Origin: Bacillota bacterium
GTDB taxonomy: Bacteria; Bacillota; Clostridia; Christensenellales; CAG-138
Direction: 5' to 3'
DNA length: 64,000 bases
Assembly (NCBI GenBank): GCA_023409435.1
Contig: JAEYHP010000055.1
Coordinates: 25,551-89,550, forward strand
Below, in pieces: positions 27,262 to 35,571 of this stretch. A program made the translations under genes and the position numbers. Position 1 is the stretch's first letter. Each line of letters begins with the position of its first letter. The notes under the pieces were generated by a model, which had not been told where the DNA came from, did no database searches, and worked only from the letters and a program-made list of their open reading frames with translations.

Positions 27262-28191
27262 TCAACGCACGTCATTCCCCAACCTTCTAAAAATAATATG
27301 CCGGGTGAGCATATCCAGTGTAATCAACAGGCGGTTCTTTTGGATTTGATCAGAATTCAATTCAACCATGATAGGGGATGTGAAATCATCGGCTTGCGCC
27401 AAATTGACTTCGGTTAAACCGCGCAGGGGCAATTCCATGTTATCCAGTAAAAGCGTAACATCTTTTTTCAGCATACCTGGCTCTTCAGGACCCACGCGAA
27501 ACGCGCTGTTTTCATTGTGCAGATAGGAATGGTTTTTCCCCGTATCGAGATAAACGGTTACAGGTTCTCCGCTGAGGGTTGCTTCAAAAAATAGAAGATT
27601 TTCGAGACCATGCTGTGTCGATTGGCATAGAGGTAAAACCACATATTTTTTCATGTCAAGCTTGCTATAGTCAATAGGGCGGTTTGTGACGGCTATTTTT
27701 CTCCCCGTATAGTCGAGCGTAACTACTTGCGATGAAAAATATTCCAGCCCAATAAGGCCGTCAAATTTTACGGAAGAGAACATGTTCCAATCCGCCAAAG
27801 TTGTCTCAATTTGCGTATGTTCTTTGCCAAACACAGTAAACTCTTTTAGTAAAACAGATTTTGACCATCCGCGATGTGAGCCGTCACGGTTTAATTGTTC
27901 GGTCTGGCCAAGGAGGGTGTAGCCTATTTTCCCTTCTAGCGAACTGGTCAATAAAAGACCGGAACTGCAACCTGTATCAAATGTAAAAAGAAATTTATTG
28001 CCTTCAATTGAGATTGGTATGACGGGGCAACCTAGATTATCCAGGCTCAGATCGTAAATTTCCTCCTTCTGATAGCTAAAATCCTGTACCCAGCTTTCAT
28101 CAGCTGTTACTGCTAAAAAATATGGAAATAAAAAGTATCCTCCGATAACCAGAATGAAAAGAATTAAAAGAATGGATAGGAGTTTTTTCAT
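27262..28191 (-). CDS. Membrane-anchored retropepsin-like protein with two DTG motifs
   Basis: 309 residues. A membrane helix runs at about 4-26 and the rest is predicted outside the cell. Two aspartic-protease-type active-site motifs are visible: FTFDTGCSSGLLL (D72) and VYLDTGKNHSYL (D216). Each follows a strand-rich lead-in (PISIEGNKFLF and FEATLSGEPVTV). Between them, KFDGLIGLEYFSSQVVTLDY matches the hydrophobic-Gly block of retropepsin-like proteins. Two lobes in one chain recall pepsin-type enzymes; most bacterial relatives have one lobe. Activity is not proven, and the second lobe may be degenerate because SYL replaces the usual TSxL. The gene is AT-richer than its neighbours. Its upstream region holds three consecutive hairpins. 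Confidence 0.75.
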   Translation of the reverse strand: MKKLLSILLILFILVIGGYFLFPYFLAVTADESWVQDFSYQKEEIYDLSLDNLGCPVIPISIEGNKFLFTFDTGCSSGLLLTSSLEGKIGYTLLGQTEQLNRDGSHRGWSKSVLLKEFTVFGKEHTQIETTLADWNMFSSVKFDGLIGLEYFSSQVVTLDYTGRKIAVTNRPIDYSKLDMKKYVVLPLCQSTQHGLENLLFFEATLSGEPVTVYLDTGKNHSYLHNENSAFRVGPEEPGMLKKDVTLLLDNMELPLRGLTEVNLAQADDFTSPIMVELNSDQIQKNRLLITLDMLTRHIIFRRLGNDVR

Positions 28192-28267
28192 AAATAATCT
28201 CCGCTAAAAAAGAATACTGTACGGAGTGTTCAACGAAAAGCAACTTAGAAAAACCACTTTTAATTTG

Positions 28268-28369
28268 TCCCATCTGACGACATTTGCCTCAGATGGGACA
28301 CCTTGTGCTCAGGGCTGTACCGTCAGCCCTGAACAGAAAAACTCACCTAAATGGCATGGCCATTTAGGC
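28268..28369. repeat. Three consecutive perfect hairpins
   Basis: In 100 bases between deoD and the retropepsin-like gene. 28268-28302 has 12-base arms TGTCCCATCTGA/TCAGATGGGACA. 28313-28337 has 9-base arms TCAGGGCTG/CAGCCCTGA. 28347-28369 has 10-base arms CCTAAATGGC/GCCATTTAGG. Loops are 11, about 6 and 3 bases. None carries a clear T-run. They may be transcript-processing or stability structures, or a further repeat element; not matched to families A-C. Confidence 0.7.
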
Positions 28370-28376
28370 GAAATTG

Positions 28377-29087
28377 CTACGCGATCGCCAGCGCGATATG
28401 CATCATATCCAGGAACGTGTTCTGCCGTTCCTCCGCCGTGCACTCCTCGCCCGTGAAGGGGAGGTCGGAGATGGTGCACATGCACAGCGCGTTTTTGCCC
28501 GCGCGTGCGGCGTTGCAGTAGAGCGCGGCCGCTTCCATTTCCACGGCCAGCACGCCCATCTTGCACCAGTCGCCTAAAGAGTTAGAATCGTCGTAGAACG
28601 TATCGGAGGATAGTATGGTGCCCGCCATCATGCGGGAACCGCGCCGTTCGCCTTCCTCCACCGCGGCTTTGACTAAACGATAGCTCGCCGTGGGCGCGAA
28701 CGTCCCGGGAAGATTGTATTGCGAGGCGTAATTGGAGTTGGTGCAGGCGGAAAGCGCCACCACGATGTCCCTAAGCTTCAAACTGGAGTGTATGCCGCCC
28801 GCCGAGCCGATGCGTATGATGTTTTCCACGCCGAATTTATTGAACAATTCAAAGGAATAAATGCCAATGGAGGGCATGCCCATGCCGCTGGCCATAACGG
28901 ATACCCGCTTGCCCTCATAAGTGCCGGTGTAGCCCTGTATGCCGCGGATGTTGTTGAAGAGCTTCGCATCGGTTAACAGCGTTTCCGCAATGAATTTTGC
29001 GCGCAGCGGGTCGCCCGGCATCAGCACCGTTTTTGCGATGTCCTCCTTGGCACAGGCGATGTGCGGGGTCTTTATCGTATCGTTCAT
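28377..29087 (-). CDS. deoD: Purine nucleoside phosphorylase DeoD-type
   Basis: 236-residue hexameric-type phosphorylase that splits purine (deoxy)nucleosides into base and (deoxy)ribose 1-phosphate. Motifs present: VLMPGDPLRAKFIAE, GMGMPSIGIYSFEL, IIRIGSAGGI, VLAVEMEAAALY and ISDLPF. The ATG at 29087 follows CAGGAGGGCCATCC and starts MNDTIKTPHIAC. The longer upstream frame is not needed. It works with DeoC in deoxynucleoside catabolism but is not linked to it here. Confidence 0.95.
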   Translation of the reverse strand: MNDTIKTPHIACAKEDIAKTVLMPGDPLRAKFIAETLLTDAKLFNNIRGIQGYTGTYEGKRVSVMASGMGMPSIGIYSFELFNKFGVENIIRIGSAGGIHSSLKLRDIVVALSACTNSNYASQYNLPGTFAPTASYRLVKAAVEEGERRGSRMMAGTILSSDTFYDDSNSLGDWCKMGVLAVEMEAAALYCNAARAGKNALCMCTISDLPFTGEECTAEERQNTFLDMMHIALAIA

Positions 29088-29230
29088 GGATGGCCCTCCT
29101 GATGTTTTCTTTCTAGTATAACATAAATTATCCCATAAAAACCGGATAGGGGAATCGGCGTAAGCCCGGTTTCCGCATAACGGACCCGCGCCGAGCATAA
29201 CATGCTGCATCCGGATATTGGGAGGCAAGC

Positions 29231-29752
29231 ATGGAACAAAGGGACTCATCCGGCTTACGGACAGTACCGTATGACAGGGAAAAGGCGGTGGCGTATGCGC
29301 GCAGGTGGGCCATGAGCAGGAACCCGGCGTATTATGATTTTTCCGGGCTGGGGGGGGACTGCACGAATTTCGCCTCCCAATGCGTGTATGCGGGCGCAGG
29401 GCAGATGAACTTCAGGCCCACGGTGGGTTGGTATTACCGGAACGCCAACAATCGCTCCCCAAGCTGGACGGGCGTGGAATACTTTTATAACTTTATGGTC
29501 AACAACAGACGGGAAGGCCCGTTCATGCAGCTGGTGCCGCTGGAGGGGCTGCAGCCCGGCGACGTGATACAGATCAAGTTTAGAGAACCGTACTTTTCAC
29601 ATAACCCCGTGGTGCTTTCCGTCGGTTCTCCGCCCGATCCATCAAATATTCTCATCGCCGCCCACACCATCGATTCGCTTGACCGGGCTTTGGATACGTA
29701 TACTTATATTGCGCTGCGTCCTATGCATGTGCTGGGGGTGCGCAAGTGGTAA
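29231..29752 (+). CDS. Putative amidase-domain protein (Amidase_6, NlpC/P60-like)
   Basis: 173 residues. The N-terminal PYDREKAVAYARRWAMSRNPAYYDF and the catalytic-cysteine block GGDCTNFASQCVYAGA are the hallmarks of the Amidase_6 family of cysteine peptidases/amidases. The likely catalytic His is in YFSHNPVVLSVG or AAHTIDS. No signal peptide is seen, so it may act on spore or cytosolic material or be exported otherwise. GGGAGGCAAGC precedes the ATG. It is followed by a 249-base gap containing the promoter of the large fusion gene. Confidence 0.85.
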   Translation: MEQRDSSGLRTVPYDREKAVAYARRWAMSRNPAYYDFSGLGGDCTNFASQCVYAGAGQMNFRPTVGWYYRNANNRSPSWTGVEYFYNFMVNNRREGPFMQLVPLEGLQPGDVIQIKFREPYFSHNPVVLSVGSPPDPSNILIAAHTIDSLDRALDTYTYIALRPMHVLGVRKW

Positions 29753-29886
29753 CAGCGGATATTTTGATTTGCGGCAAGTGAGTAATCGCTCATAGTTATA
29801 CGTTTCAAGAATCTGACAAAAATCCGCATAATACTTCCCCACAGAATCCGCCCGCAGCATGGAAATGCCCAAAGATAGGGCGTTTC

Positions 29887-29915
29887 TTGCGTTTTGCGGC
29901 AAGACGTGTTATACT
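29887..29915 (+). promoter_or_regulatory. Promoter of the acyl-ligase/ACP/oxoamine synthase gene
   Basis: TTGCGT, a 17-base spacer and TATACT, 87 bases before the ATG at 30002. Confidence 0.6.
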
Positions 29916-30001
29916 TTGCTGTGTATACTCATTGCATGCTTTCTTTTTTTTTGCGCATGCACGGCATTATAACGCATATTAATTCTGTGGGAGGAATAAT
30001 T

Positions 30002-33000
30002 ATGCACTCAATCGGGGAAACCACGCATACTCTGAAATCGGGGACGCATACGCTGGAAGCCATCTACAACACGATCGTTTCTCACGGGGACGCGCCAAGC
30101 GCGCAGTACGACAAGAACGGCGAAATCCGCTACATCACATTCAGCGAGTACGACCGGCGCGTGCGCCACGCGGCTGCGGGGCTTCAAAAGATATTGGGCG
30201 TGCCGGAAAAGCCGCTCTATATCGGCATCCGCATGGACAATTCGCCGGACTACGCTACGGTGTTCTGGGGCGCCATCATGGCGGGCTACCAGCCCGTGCT
30301 CATCGACTTCCGGTCGGACGCCAAGCAGACCGAGCATATCGTCAGGCAGACGCAGTCAGTCGCGGTCATCACGCTGGATCAGATCGCCCTGCCCGCAGGC
30401 GTGCATTTAATCGACCCAGCGCCGCTGCTGCAGGATTGCGAAGGCGAGGTCCGAGGCGGGTTCGCAAACCGCGTCGCCATGTGCACCTCCGGCACCACGG
30501 CTTCTTCCAAGGTATATGTATACGACGGCCAGGCCCTTACCATACAGTTGCTGGACTTTCTGGCGCTTGCCCGGCTGTCCCCGGAGTTTTTGAACGACAA
30601 GCCGCACAGGGTGCTTGCGTTCCTGCCCTTCCACCACATTTTCGGCTTTATGACGATGATGATGGCGTATACGGTGTTCGGTAAGACAATCGTGTTCCCA
30701 AAGGACCGCACCAGCAAATCCGTGCAGGAGGCGTGCAGGCTCCACCATATCACGCACCTGTTCAACGTACCGCTTTTCTGGAACTCCGTGGCGCAGAAGC
30801 TTGCGCGCGCGGCTCGGCAAAAGGGCGAGGAGAAAGAACGCAAGCTCAATAAGCTGGTGGAAAGCTCCGTCAAGAACCAGCGCGTGTTCGGCAAGGCCGC
30901 GCGGGTGTATTATTCAAACCTCACCTATGGCATTCGCAAAAACCTGTTGGGTACGCACCTGAACTGCGGCATCAGCGGCGGCGGGCGCATATTGCCCGAT
31001 ACGCTCAAGCTGCTAAACGGCATCGGCTGCCCGCTCGTGAACGGCTTTGGCATGACGGAAGTTGGTATCTCCTCCGTGCAGGTGTTCAACAGCGTAGACG
31101 ATCAGCTCAATGGCTGCGTGGGCAGGCCCATGCAGAGCGTCAAAATCAAAATCAAGCCGCGCGAAGGGGACAAAGCCTCCGTCGGCGAGCTCTTTATCAA
31201 ATCCGCCGCCATGCACATCGGCCGTATGGTGGAAGGCGAGCTCGTCAAAGCGGAACTCGATGAGGAAGGCTATTTTGCCACGGGCGATATCGCCCGCTTT
31301 GAAGGCGGCAAGCTCTGGATAGAAGGGCGCGTAAAGGACGTCATCATCAACGAAAGCGGCGAAAACGTCTACCCGGACGAGCTGGAGGACGCGTTCGCGG
31401 GGATAGACGAAATTCAGCAGGTCTGCGCGTTCGGTGCGGATTTCGGCGGCCCGTATGAGGACATCACGCTGGTGGTGTACGCGGAAAACATCCAGAAGGA
31501 CCGCGCGCGCATGGACGCGCTCATCAACGCCCTTTCCGTACGCAACGCCCAGTTGCCCATTTATAAACGGGTGCGCCGCTGCTTCTTCTCACTGGCCGCG
31601 CTGCCGCTTACTGCCTCCCTCAAGGTCAAGCGCGTGCGCGTGAAGGAGGACCTCGCGGCAGGCCGGTTTGACGCCGTTGAGGTGGATCTTGCCAAACGCC
31701 GCGTATGCGGCAGCATATCCGTCGCGGGTGCAGGCGCTGAGGTGGAAAAGAGCGAGGCGTATCTCGCCATACTGAACAAGATCAAGGAGTTCTTTGCCGA
31801 AGAGCTCTGCCTGAACGTGGAGGATATCACCGACCGCGCGCACTTTGTATACGACCTGGGCGGGGACAGCCTTGCGTCTTTGGGCGTGTTCACAAAGATC
31901 GAGGAATACTTCAAAATACTCATCACGGATGACGAATACATCGGCTGCACGTGTGCGGAGGACGCGGCGCTGCTGCTGCTTGCAAAACAGCAGGGCGGCA
32001 AGCTGGGCGGCAAAAAGCGGATATCCGCATTTGAGGAAACGCCGGAATGGCAGGCGCTTGAAGCCCGTCTCAAAGAAACGGAGACGATGGGCAACCCCTA
32101 CTTCATCGCCCACGATTCGCCGCTGAAGGATACCTCGCTCATACATGGCAAAGAGGTCATCAACTACGGCTCCTACAACTACGTGTGCCTGTCCGGCCAC
32201 CCGCGTACGGTGAAGGCCGCGCAGGACGCGGCGACGAAGTACGGCACCTCCGCCAGCGGCAGCCGCTTGCTTGCGGGCGAAAAGACGCTGCACCAGGAGC
32301 TTGAAAAAGCGATTGCGGAATGGAAGCACACCGAAGCCGCGCTTGTGCTGGTGGGCGGCCACAGCACCAACGTGACGTTCGTGGGCAATTTCTGCAACGA
32401 GCGGGACCTCATACTCTACGACGCGCTTTCCCACAACTCCATCGTACAGGGCTGCCAGCTTTCCACCGCGCACACCAAGGGCTTCCCGCATAACGATTAT
32501 GTGGCGCTGGAAAACATCCTGCGCGCCAACCGGGATTCGTATGAAAAGGTGCTCATCGTTGTTGAGGGCGCGTACTCCATGGACGGCGATATCGCGCCCG
32601 TGCCGGAATTCGTGCGCATCAAAAAGGAGTACGGCTGCTTCCTGATGGTGGACGAAGCACATTCCTCCTGCGTCATCGGCGCGCACGGCGGCGGCGTGGA
32701 CGAACACTTTGGCCTTGCCCCCGATGATATCGATATCAAGATGGGCACGCTTTCTAAAGGCCTGGGCACCTGCGGCGGGTACCTCGCGGGCAAGCGGGAA
32801 CTGATCGAATACCAGCGCTACAACGTGCCGGGCTTTGTGTTCTCCGTGGGCCTCTCTCCCATGCTGACAGCCGCTACGCTCGAAGGCGTCCGCATCCTGC
32901 AGGAGGACAATTCCCTGGTGCAGAGCTTGCAGCAGAACATCAGGGATTTCATGGAGGCCGCCCACTCCTATGGGTTCGATACCTGCCTCGCGGGCGAAAC

Positions 33001-33250
33001 CGCCATCGCGCCCATCCTGATCGGCGCGGATATGGACGCGTTCGCGCTTTCCGCGGAGCTGTTGAAGGAAGGCATATTCGTGCCCCCCGCCGTCTACCCC
33101 GCCGTGCCCAAAGGCCAGGCGCGCCTGCGGTTCTGCCTCACCAGCGCCCATAAGCGCGGGCAGGCGGAGTTTGCTATGCAGATGCTCGACCGGCTGATCA
33201 AGGAGCACGGCTACCGCGTGCCGCGGAAGGAATATCAGACGAAGGGCTAA
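30002..33250 (+). CDS. Tri-domain fusion: AMP-dependent acyl ligase, acyl carrier domain and alpha-oxoamine synthase
   Basis: 1,082 residues, three catalytic modules in one chain. Residues 1-560 form an ANL adenylation domain: CTSGTTASSKVYVYDG near 160-175, GFGMTE near 347, YFATGDIARF near 423, GRVKDVIINESGENVYPDEL, and the A10 lysine in TASLKVKR. Residues about 585-655 are a carrier domain with DLGGDSLASLG; S623 is the predicted phosphopantetheine site. Residues about 690-1075 are a PLP alpha-oxoamine synthase: TKYGTSASGSRLLAG, VDEAHSSCVIG, and Schiff-base K919 in GTLSKGLGTCGG. This suggests an acid is activated, loaded on the carrier, then condensed with an amino acid with loss of CO2 to give an alpha-aminoketone, as serine palmitoyltransferase or CqsA do. 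Substrates are unknown. The ATG follows GGGAGGAATAATT. It has its own promoter and terminator. Confidence 0.92.
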   Translation: MHSIGETTHTLKSGTHTLEAIYNTIVSHGDAPSAQYDKNGEIRYITFSEYDRRVRHAAAGLQKILGVPEKPLYIGIRMDNSPDYATVFWGAIMAGYQPVLIDFRSDAKQTEHIVRQTQSVAVITLDQIALPAGVHLIDPAPLLQDCEGEVRGGFANRVAMCTSGTTASSKVYVYDGQALTIQLLDFLALARLSPEFLNDKPHRVLAFLPFHHIFGFMTMMMAYTVFGKTIVFPKDRTSKSVQEACRLHHITHLFNVPLFWNSVAQKLARAARQKGEEKERKLNKLVESSVKNQRVFGKAARVYYSNLTYGIRKNLLGTHLNCGISGGGRILPDTLKLLNGIGCPLVNGFGMTEVGISSVQVFNSVDDQLNGCVGRPMQSVKIKIKPREGDKASVGELFIKSAAMHIGRMVEGELVKAELDEEGYFATGDIARFEGGKLWIEGRVKDVIINESGENVYPDELEDAFAGIDEIQQVCAFGADFGGPYEDITLVVYAENIQKDRARMDALINALSVRNAQLPIYKRVRRCFFSLAALPLTASLKVKRVRVKEDLAAGRFDAVEVDLAKRRVCGSISVAGAGAEVEKSEAYLAILNKIKEFFAEELCLNVEDITDRAHFVYDLGGDSLASLGVFTKIEEYFKILITDDEYIGCTCAEDAALLLLAKQQGGKLGGKKRISAFEETPEWQALEARLKETETMGNPYFIAHDSPLKDTSLIHGKEVINYGSYNYVCLSGHPRTVKAAQDAATKYGTSASGSRLLAGEKTLHQELEKAIAEWKHTEAALVLVGGHSTNVTFVGNFCNERDLILYDALSHNSIVQGCQLSTAHTKGFPHNDYVALENILRANRDSYEKVLIVVEGAYSMDGDIAPVPEFVRIKKEYGCFLMVDEAHSSCVIGAHGGGVDEHFGLAPDDIDIKMGTLSKGLGTCGGYLAGKRELIEYQRYNVPGFVFSVGLSPMLTAATLEGVRILQEDNSLVQSLQQNIRDFMEAAHSYGFDTCLAGETAIAPILIGADMDAFALSAELLKEGIFVPPAVYPAVPKGQARLRFCLTSAHKRGQAEFAMQMLDRLIKEHGYRVPRKEYQTKG

Positions 33251-33257
33251 AGTGGAG

Positions 33258-33494
33258 TACGTTGGGGGCTCTAACCACAGTTCGCAATGGGCGCACAGAA
33301 TCATTCTGCGCTTCCTTGCTCACTGGGACTGCGCCTCGCTCCTCCCGCCACAGGCGGCGCTTGGCTACGTCCCCCCATACCCTCGCTTAGGGCCGTAGGC
33401 AAGGTACCCGGGGTTCTAAACCGATTCACAGGATCGGTTTTCACCCTTCGGGCACCGAACCCGCTTTCCTCAGGAAAGCCCCTAAGAACCCAAT
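33258..33494 (+). repeat. Family A element, copy A6, carrying modules M1 and M2
   Basis: Forward copy after the fusion gene. IR1 arms GTTGGGGGCT (33261-33270) and CCCCCC (about 33371) are pushed apart by M1. M1 shows CACAGTTCGCAATGG, TTGCTCACTGGGA and CCGCCACAGGCGG. IR2 arms CTTAGGG (33386-33392) and CCCTAAG (about 33480-33486) are pushed apart by M2, about 82 bases. M2 shows GGCAAGGTACCC, CCGATTCACAGGATCGG and CACCGAACCCGCTTTCCT. Both base hairpins are interrupted, yet their outer arms still match. Confidence 0.82.
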
Positions 33495-33536
33495 TTGGGG
33501 GATAAACCCCCTGCAAAAAACCATACCAATACTCTG

Positions 33537-33567
33537 GAGAAATCCCAACTGGGATTTCTCTTTTTTT
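33537..33567 (+). terminator. Intrinsic terminator
   Basis: GAGAAATCCC-AACT-GGGATTTCTC followed by TTTTTTT. It ends the fusion-gene transcript beyond repeat A6. Confidence 0.9.
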
Positions 33568-33581
33568 CTGCACATTTGCTC

Positions 33582-33610
33582 TTGACGTTACATAATGTGT
33601 AATGTTATGA
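33582..33610 (+). promoter_or_regulatory. Promoter with embedded operator before the ArsR-type regulator
   Basis: TTGACG (33582-33587), a 17-base spacer and TTATGA (33605-33610). The spacer holds the perfect palindrome TTACA-TAATG-TGTAA (33588-33602), and a wider GTTACA...TGTAAC pair surrounds it. Likely autorepression by the winged-helix protein. Confidence 0.6.
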
Positions 33611-33638
33611 TTCGTGTAACAAAGTGAGGAGATGCGAT

Positions 33639-34199
33639 ATGGACACCATCGTACTGTCAGGCAAAAAGGAACTGGATATCTACATCAACCCGCAGCGGCA
33701 AAAACTGCTGCGCTGCATGCACATTAAGGGCGTGCCTATGAATCCAAAGCAGCTTGCGGACGAAATCGGCATTTCGGCTTCTTCGGTGCAGCACCATATC
33801 AAAAAGCTGGTGGAGCTTGGAATCGTGGAGCTGGACCATACCGCGCGCATCCGGGGCATTACGGCGAGCTACTATAAGGTGCTGCCCAAGACCATCAGCA
33901 TCGGCGGCAAGAATGCGGATAAAAATGACGAGCAGCGCCTCGCGATCATGCAGAACTCCATAAACGCCATATTTTCCGGCTTCACGGAGTATTGCAAAAG
34001 CAACAGGGCGAGAATGGAGCAGGATGCGCAGCATGGCGACATGCTCACGGGCATTATCCGCCTTAAACAGGAGGAAGCAAAGGAGCTCTATGGCATTATA
34101 CGGGCGTTTTTAGACAGCCATGAGCAAACAGAGAATAGAGACGCAGCGCCCTGGGAGTACGCGCTGATCGCCTACCCGGTGGAGGCAAAGGATGCGTAG
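33639..34199 (+). CDS. ArsR-type winged-helix regulator
   Basis: 186 residues. The winged helix (about 14-80) contains KQLADEIGISASSVQHHIKKLVELGIVELDHTA in two contiguous stretches, typical of ArsR-like repressors. The C-terminal half (about 95-186) is an unassigned helical effector or dimer domain. No cysteine metal-binding pair (CxC) is seen, so an arsenic/metal role is unlikely. The ATG follows GTGAGGAGATGCGAT. It overlaps the MFS gene by 8 bases, suggesting it controls that exporter. Confidence 0.87.
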   Translation: MDTIVLSGKKELDIYINPQRQKLLRCMHIKGVPMNPKQLADEIGISASSVQHHIKKLVELGIVELDHTARIRGITASYYKVLPKTISIGGKNADKNDEQRLAIMQNSINAIFSGFTEYCKSNRARMEQDAQHGDMLTGIIRLKQEEAKELYGIIRAFLDSHEQTENRDAAPWEYALIAYPVEAKDA

Positions 34200-35439
34200 A
34201 AGTTTTCAGATCATCGTATTCCTCAAGAGCTTCGCCACCGGCGTCATGGCCCCGGTGCTGACTTTGGCGCTGCTTGCGCACGGCGCTTCCATCAGCACAG
34301 TATCTTTGCTGCTGGGCGCATATTCCTTTACGGTGATCGCCGCGGAGTTTCCAAGCGGCGTGTTTGCGGACCTGTGCGGGAGAAAGAAGGCGTTTCTGCT
34401 TTCTGCCTTACTCGCCCTGCTTTGCTATTGCCTGCTGCTGGTTTCAAAGACGGTTCCCTTCCTGTTCGTCGCCATGGTCATACACGGGCTTTCCCGCGCG
34501 TTTTCTTCGGGCAGCATCGACGCGCTGGCAATCGACGATGCGGTTTCAAACGGCAGCGCGCTTGCCAAAGTAACGGCGCGGCTCGCCATACTGGAAAGTG
34601 CGGGCCTTGCGGCGGGCGCTTTATCGGGCGGCTTTTTATCCGGCTTGGGCGTGCTGTATGAAGGCAACCTCATGGCCAACCTTGCGATCTATGTGCTGCT
34701 GTCTCTTTTGACGGTATGCTGCGTGCGGGAACAGCCGCGCGTTCAGGCGGAACAGGCAGGCGGCTTCCGGCGGTTCCGGCTGCATGTAAAGGAAAGCCTT
34801 TCCTTTGCGGCGCAAAGGGGCATGGTAAGGATGCTGTTTGTGTTTTCGTTTATTACGGGCTTTGCGCTGATCTCTATCGAGACCTATTGGCAGCCCGCGC
34901 TCAACGCGCTTTCCCCTGCCCCCTGGCTCTTGGGCGTGGTAAGCTTTGCGGGGTTTTTCTGCGTAATATTTGGCAGTAAAGCGATCGAACGCCTGCTTAT
35001 AAAGCGCCCTGGCGGCGGCCCGGCGCTGCTGCTTGGGTGTAAGGCGCTGGTTGGAATCTGCTTCATATTGCTCGTCTCCCAATTCCGGGCGCACTTCTTT
35101 ATCGCTATATATATGCTTGCCTACTTGTTCCTGGGCGGCGGCAGCGTGGCGGAAAGCACGCTGCTGAACCGGGCGGCTCCGGCCAGCCAGCGGGCGAGCA
35201 TACTCTCCCTGTTTTCCTTCGTGCTGCAAGTCGGCGCGCTTGTTGCGTCCCTGTGCGGCTATGTGGTGAGCGCCCAGACGAATTTCCGCAACATGTGGCT
35301 GATTGCGGGCGCGCTGCTCCTGCTTGGCGCGGCGGCATTCGCCTTGATTTATGCACAGCGCCGGAAGATTGAGAAAAAAGAGCCGGAGTCGCCCGCAAAA
35401 AATCAAACGAGAGAAGCGCCCGAGGCCGTAGAACCTTAA
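34192..35439 (+). CDS. MFS transporter
   Basis: 415-residue major facilitator, about 12 membrane segments. The loop GVFADLCGRKKAFLLSALLA matches the A-motif (GxxxDxxGRKxxL). The cytosolic C-terminus is Glu/Pro-rich. It is translationally coupled to the upstream regulator; the ATG follows GGAGGCAAAGG. The pairing of a winged-helix repressor with an MFS protein suggests inducible drug or metabolite efflux, but the substrate is unknown. GC content matches the core genome, unlike the following islet. Confidence 0.9.
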   Translation: MRRSFQIIVFLKSFATGVMAPVLTLALLAHGASISTVSLLLGAYSFTVIAAEFPSGVFADLCGRKKAFLLSALLALLCYCLLLVSKTVPFLFVAMVIHGLSRAFSSGSIDALAIDDAVSNGSALAKVTARLAILESAGLAAGALSGGFLSGLGVLYEGNLMANLAIYVLLSLLTVCCVREQPRVQAEQAGGFRRFRLHVKESLSFAAQRGMVRMLFVFSFITGFALISIETYWQPALNALSPAPWLLGVVSFAGFFCVIFGSKAIERLLIKRPGGGPALLLGCKALVGICFILLVSQFRAHFFIAIYMLAYLFLGGGSVAESTLLNRAAPASQRASILSLFSFVLQVGALVASLCGYVVSAQTNFRNMWLIAGALLLLGAAAFALIYAQRRKIEKKEPESPAKNQTREAPEAVEP

Positions 35440-35499
35440 CAACGCTTCTCACAGCACAATAAGACTTTCCTGTGGTATAGTGGTAGCATCGGAGAACCG

Positions 35500-35548
35500 G
35501 AGCGGAGCATGGGGATACCCCCATCCCCCGCTCTGTTTTGTTTTACCT
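35500..35548 (+). terminator. Terminator or attenuator before the repeat-protein gene
   Basis: Long GC-rich stem from GAGCGG to CCGCTC with an inner ATGGGG/CCCCAT pair, followed by TGTTTTGTTTT. It ends 24 bases before the ATG at 35572. It may end the MFS transcript or attenuate the downstream gene. Confidence 0.65.
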
Positions 35549-35571
35549 ACAAATATAAAGGGGGAAGCACG

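Noticed and set aside
28226..28456. 76-residue plus-strand frame across the triple hairpins
   Set aside because: It reads through the hairpins and into deoD antisense; no ribosome binding site or domain.
31589..33304. 571-residue open frame on the minus strand opposite the fusion gene
   Set aside because: Shadow of a high-GC coding strand; composition His/Arg/Ala-rich with no domain, and the opposite strand has complete catalytic motifs.
35468..35500. tRNA-like D-arm (GGTATAGTGGTAGCA)
   Set aside because: No acceptor stem, anticodon arm or T-arm (GGTTCRA) at the right distances.
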